Shown here in pieces: positions 7,257 to 9,556 of a stretch of DNA of 9,556 nucleotides. This DNA is from Thermoprotei archaeon (GTDB taxonomy: Archaea > Thermoproteota > Thermoprotei > Thermofilales > B20-G17). The stretch lies in contig QMSC01000039.1 of the NCBI GenBank assembly GCA_003649515.1, positions 1 to 9,556 on the forward strand, read 5' to 3'. Numbering within the stretch: position 1 is the first letter of the stretch; each line of letters starts with the position of its first letter. The translations under genes and the position numbers were made by a program. The notes under the pieces were generated by a model. The model was not told the DNA's origin. It saw only the letters and a list, made by a program, of their open reading frames with translations, and did not search any database.

Positions 7257-8060
7257 ATGTATCAACTACAAAACACGATCAATGTGCTCGTAAGGGAGAT
7301 TAAAGAAAGACACTTCATGCTGGGCAGAGAGCCTGAGAGGGTTTATGCCCTTATGCTAAAGACGGTATTACATGCCGTGAACCAAGCGCGTTTTCAAGAG
7401 GTTGAAAGCAACCCTCTGCTGACAAGCCTAATCGCCAACGTTAGGACGCTGATTGTAAGCATTAATTCATTACTCTGGAAAAGGGTGACTGAGACAAGCA
7501 TTTACTTAAAAAGCACCATAGATGTCTTGGAGCATATGAGAAATTCTAGGGAACCCTTGTACATCATACTATGCGATTCACTCTCCTTACCTGAGTACAT
7601 GTTCCTCCTATACACTTTCGACGAATTTGTTGGCATTGATAAAGCATTATGCGCAGTGAACCCGAGTGGGAAAACCGCGACGTTCAAGTATTTAGCCAAG
7701 GAGTACCTCGGCATCAAAACTCTTCCATCATTAGAGGAGATTACCATGAGGAATGTTGCTGAAGGTTTGAGAGAAAAACTTGGAGCCTCGGGGGCATCAA
7801 TCTTCCGGGACATTGACATGCTCATACATTACGGTGGAGAATATATGAGCACCGACGACTTGATAAACAGCCTATTCAAAATCGTAAACAAACTTCACAT
7901 AGAAGTCAAAAACTGGCTGGATAACAAGTATAAAATCTTAATACTGGCAGACCATGGCTATGATGTCCTAAGGAGAAACAACGTCTGGGTACTTACTCAT
8001 AAATGGGAAAAGGGAAAATTATGCGTAAGTCCCTTTGTTCCGATGCTCTTAATGGGGTGA
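7257..8060 (+). CDS. Minimal PglZ-like protein (alkaline-phosphatase fold, putative)
   Basis: 267-residue protein whose C-terminal two thirds read as a small PglZ-like domain. After a helical N-terminal part (1-95), a hydrophobic strand leads into LCDSLSLPE (105-113), the position of the first metal-binding Asp (D107) with a neighbouring hydroxyl residue (S108). A middle element RDIDMLIHYGG (184-194) offers D185/D187/H191. A second strand leads into LILADHGYD (228-236), matching the strand-DHG metal site of PglZ and other alkaline-phosphatase-superfamily proteins. The tail THKW...SPFVPMLLMG resembles the terminal His and the VP-hydrophobic end of PglZ domains. BREX PglZ proteins are usually well over 600 residues, so this would be a strongly reduced form. 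Position behind methylase and ATPase supports the call. It starts 8 bases after gene 2 without a clear ribosome site, so reinitiation is likely. The alternative is an unrelated hydrolase with a chance DHG. Confidence 0.6.
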   Translation: MYQLQNTINVLVREIKERHFMLGREPERVYALMLKTVLHAVNQARFQEVESNPLLTSLIANVRTLIVSINSLLWKRVTETSIYLKSTIDVLEHMRNSREPLYIILCDSLSLPEYMFLLYTFDEFVGIDKALCAVNPSGKTATFKYLAKEYLGIKTLPSLEEITMRNVAEGLREKLGASGASIFRDIDMLIHYGGEYMSTDDLINSLFKIVNKLHIEVKNWLDNKYKILILADHGYDVLRRNNVWVLTHKWEKGKLCVSPFVPMLLMG

Positions 8061-8067
8061 GGACATG
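8056..8067 (+). promoter_or_regulatory. Stop codon inside the ribosome binding site (gene 3 to gene 4)
   Basis: GGTGAGG (8056-8062) contains the TGA stop of the PglZ-like gene (8058-8060) and precedes ATG at 8065 with the same 4-base gap as at the gene 1/gene 2 junction. This supports the chosen start and coupled translation of gene 4. Confidence 0.5.
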
Positions 8068-8559
8068 ACCGATACCCTAAAAGAAGGAGTATACTACTTG
8101 TTCTATAAGGACAGCGAGAACCCTAAGAGATGTTATATCGGCATTAAATACCCTGGCATAGATTCCACACCCTTCATAATTATTGGTGGTCGCAGATCTA
8201 GGGAGTTATACAACTTCATTCTCCAGCTCTTAGATAACAACGGGATAAAATACTCCATCATTGAAGAAGGTAGCGAAAAAACCGTCGAATTGCCTTTAGC
8301 AACGGGACTAGCTACATCGATCTTTCTCTTGGCTGTTTACTCAAGCCTAAAACCTCTGAAATATGCCGCATCGCTCGAAAAAATGATTCTAGGCAAAATG
8401 CCATTCACAAAATACTTCGTAATTATAACCCAGCTTGCAACAGAACTCTCAAACTACTTAGAGAGGAGAAACAAGCAGTACTCAAAGCAAGCTTTAAATA
8501 AAGAAGCTGCAAAAACAGTCTCAAAAATGCTAATCCAACTGATAAAAGGGATACAATAA
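8065..8559 (+). CDS. Conserved-position operon protein of unknown function
   Basis: 164-residue protein that I do not recognise. The N-terminal half looks alpha/beta: strands around 7-15, 22-30 (CYIGIKYPG) and 36-41 (PFIIIGG), then a helix RRSRELYNFILQLL (43-56) and a strand KYSIIEEG (62-69). A moderately hydrophobic stretch LPLATGLATSIFLLAVYSSL (77-96) is more likely a buried helix than a membrane segment, because charged helices surround it. The C-terminus (125-164) is a basic amphipathic helical region rich in K, Q and N. There is no P-loop, no zinc motif and no nuclease motif, so it is not BrxF or a recognisable effector. Its place as last gene of the operon, coupled to the PglZ-like gene, suggests a dedicated partner of that protein, taking the place where other BREX types have small BrxA/BrxB proteins. 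No similarity to those is apparent to me. Confidence 0.75.
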   Translation: MTDTLKEGVYYLFYKDSENPKRCYIGIKYPGIDSTPFIIIGGRRSRELYNFILQLLDNNGIKYSIIEEGSEKTVELPLATGLATSIFLLAVYSSLKPLKYAASLEKMILGKMPFTKYFVIITQLATELSNYLERRNKQYSKQALNKEAAKTVSKMLIQLIKGIQ

Positions 8560-8612
8560 TTATAGTCTGACAAAGACCCACAAGATAGTAGTAGATCTGC
8601 CTATCAGTTAGA

Positions 8613-8635
8613 GGAGTGGGCTGTAGCCCCACTCC
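8613..8635 (+). terminator. Strong hairpin downstream of the operon
   Basis: GGAGTGGG (8613-8620) pairs with CCCACTCC (8628-8635) around a 7-base loop, 53 bases after the last stop codon. It is the most GC-rich stem in the region. There is no T-tract after it, and archaeal termination depends mainly on U-tracts, so it may act as an RNA-stabilising or processing stem instead of a true terminator. Confidence 0.3.
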
Positions 8636-8952
8636 CTACGAACATAGTCGTGGACAGTCTCTGTAGTCTCCCCTCATAGTGAGTCGTTCTCCCTCAAACA
8701 CTCTATAACACTCTTATACCTCTCAAATCTACCCATCTGGTGAGTACTACTCTACAGTCCTACCATTTATACTCAGGTATCTGGACACCCTATCACCACT
8801 ATAGGGCCTGTTTAAAAATAGGGATCAACCGCCATTACTCAAAATCAAATAATGACGGTGTAAAACGATTTTCTATAATCATCGATTTCAAAATGGTTAT
8901 AGAACTATAAATAAATTTGTAATTAGATTTTAATAAAATTGATATCTTTTTG

Positions 8953-8971
8953 CTTTATATAAGATATAAAG
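8953..8971 (-). terminator. AT-rich hairpin after the minus-strand gene
   Basis: CTTTATAT (8953-8960) and ATATAAAG (8964-8971) form a perfect 8-bp stem with a 3-base loop, 12 bases beyond the stop of the minus-strand gene. It lies where that gene's transcript would end, but no clean U-tract follows on that strand. Confidence 0.25.
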
Positions 8972-8982
8972 ATAATGGCTTT

Positions 8983-9549
8983 TTATGGATCAAATATCAC
9001 TAGTATAATTCCTAGTGCTCCTAGAATAACATTTGATTTCATAAGAGCGTTTGTCTCTATAATTATGGTAACTAACCATCTGGGTCCTCTTATCTTGTGA
9101 AAGAATTTTTCTTTTATGTCCACAAAATTGTTTAATGCATCAAGAATTGATATGCTCATTTTTCTGAAATATCGTATAGTATTCCTAAATCTAAGCAAAA
9201 GGCATGAATTTTCTCTAAGGAAAGAATACTCTTCTAAGAGTATTTTCCAAACATTCTCAGAAACCTTAATTTTTTCCTTAAAGGGCAAAATCTCTTTAAC
9301 GTATCTTTCTTTAGGAGCGTATTCTATAAGTTTTTCTCTACACAGAGATTCAATAAAATCTCTCGAAATATATTCATATCTCCTAGGATGATAAAACCAT
9401 GGATATCTGAGAAAATTCAATAAAAATTCTCGAATATCTTTCTTCTCGATAAATATTTTGAGAAAAGTTTGTGGAACATACAATCTTCCCGGATACTCCC
9501 ATAAAGCTTTAAGATGTTTATAGGATGTGAATACGGAAGGGTCTAACAT
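8983..9549 (-). CDS. AT-rich protein of unknown function, possibly PIN-like; start may lie outside
   Basis: 188 residues from ATG at 9547-9549, convergent with the operon. I do not recognise it with confidence. The N-terminus MLDPSVFTS has the strand-Asp start of PIN-domain nucleases (D3), and LYVPQTFLK (23-31) resembles the next PIN strand and helix. ILLEEYSFLRE (103-113) is a helix with acidic residues, and the C-terminal part TIIIETNALM (161-170) to IILVIFDP (181-188) is hydrophobic. A full set of three or four PIN acidic residues cannot be assigned safely, and the basic, aromatic middle (45-85) is atypical. The frame remains open upstream to the window edge (at least two more codons), so the gene may be longer. 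Its base composition is much more AT-rich than the operon, pointing to a different origin. No partner antitoxin is visible here, although it could lie beyond 9556. Confidence 0.6.
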   Translation of the reverse strand: MLDPSVFTSYKHLKALWEYPGRLYVPQTFLKIFIEKKDIREFLLNFLRYPWFYHPRRYEYISRDFIESLCREKLIEYAPKERYVKEILPFKEKIKVSENVWKILLEEYSFLRENSCLLLRFRNTIRYFRKMSISILDALNNFVDIKEKFFHKIRGPRWLVTIIIETNALMKSNVILGALGIILVIFDP

Positions 9550-9556
9550 TACATTT

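Larger units (their letters stand above)
8560..8982. other. Hairpin-rich intergenic region, no gene found
   Basis: No supported gene lies between the operon and the convergent gene. The first ~250 bases have operon-like composition and are pyrimidine-rich on the plus strand; from about 8815 the DNA becomes very AT-rich. Perfect short inverted repeats include ACAG-TCT-CTGT (8654-8664), CTCA-TAG-TGAG (8673-8683), GAGTA-C-TACTC (8742-8752) and CCCTAT/ATAGGG (8788-8793, 8801-8806). CCGCCATTA/TAATGACGG (8829-8837, 8850-8858) has one mismatch, and TCTATAA/TTATAGA (8872-8878, 8897-8903) is perfect. A tandem decamer AACACTCTAT-AACACTCTTA lies at 8697-8716. A small structured RNA on either strand is possible but not demonstrated. 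Confidence 0.45.

Noticed and set aside
6909..7265. 118-codon minus-strand ORF
   Set aside because: Antisense shadow of the ATPase C-terminal domain; no ribosome site and no recognisable domain.
8423..8632. 69-codon minus-strand ORF with hydrophobic translation
   Set aside because: It lies mostly antisense to gene 4, and its hydrophobicity follows from the complementary strand of lysine/glutamine/leucine-rich coding sequence. No start signals.
8697..8716. Tandem decamer as a possible CRISPR or iteron start
   Set aside because: Only two imperfect 10-base copies without spacers; too short and too few for a CRISPR array or a replication origin.
9116..9391. 91-codon plus-strand ORF within the right-hand gene
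   Set aside because: Antisense shadow of the 188-residue minus-strand frame in AT-rich DNA; it is shorter, and its sequence is low in protein-like pattern.

Overview
The window looks archaeal, probably a (hyper)thermophilic lineage of the Thermoproteota/Bathyarchaeia kind, though the sequence cannot fix the taxon. The reasons are a tRNA 3' end with a GC-rich acceptor stem and no encoded CCA, TATA-box-like sites without bacterial -35/-10 pairs, strong use of AGA/AGG for arginine, a TTG start, and short GGTGA-type ribosome binding sites. The protein families present also have many archaeal members.

Layout. Positions 1-413 are non-coding as far as I can see. At 414-623 on the minus strand an open frame without a credible start encodes a helix-turn-helix. 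It runs directly into the 3' part of a tRNA gene (445-480), whose 5' half is not in the window. This is what an attachment site left by a tRNA-targeting integrative element would look like. By the fragment's orientation, the element would lie to the right, the side that carries the defence-like genes. Positions 624-1052 hold no convincing gene but do hold a run of inverted repeats, a TATA-like promoter region and a possible five-codon leader ORF.

The core is a tight four-gene operon on the plus strand, 1053-8559, with intergenic gaps of 4, 8 and 4 bases. (1) A DUF1156/COG1743-type DNA methyltransferase with a zinc-ribbon insertion. (2) A large DUF499/COG1483-type AAA+ ATPase with a nine-proline run near its C-terminus. 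(3) A 267-residue protein ending in what reads as a minimal PglZ-like alkaline-phosphatase-fold domain. (4) A 164-residue protein that I do not recognise. Methylase, large ATPase and PglZ-like protein together are the signature of BREX/Pgl-type phage defence. The methylase resembles the PglXI kind used in type 3 BREX, and the ATPase takes the place of BrxC/PglY. No helicase, BrxF, BrxA/B, Lon-like protease or nuclease is visible in the operon, so this appears to be a reduced or variant BREX-like system. The expected logic is that the methylase marks host DNA while the ATPase and PglZ-like protein support recognition and exclusion of unmarked foreign DNA. That functional reading is inference.

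Positions 8560-8982 are non-coding and hairpin-rich. The right end (about 8815-9556) is clearly more AT-rich. It carries a convergent minus-strand gene (8983-9549) of unknown function, with weak PIN-domain-like features at its N-terminus, whose true start may lie outside the window.
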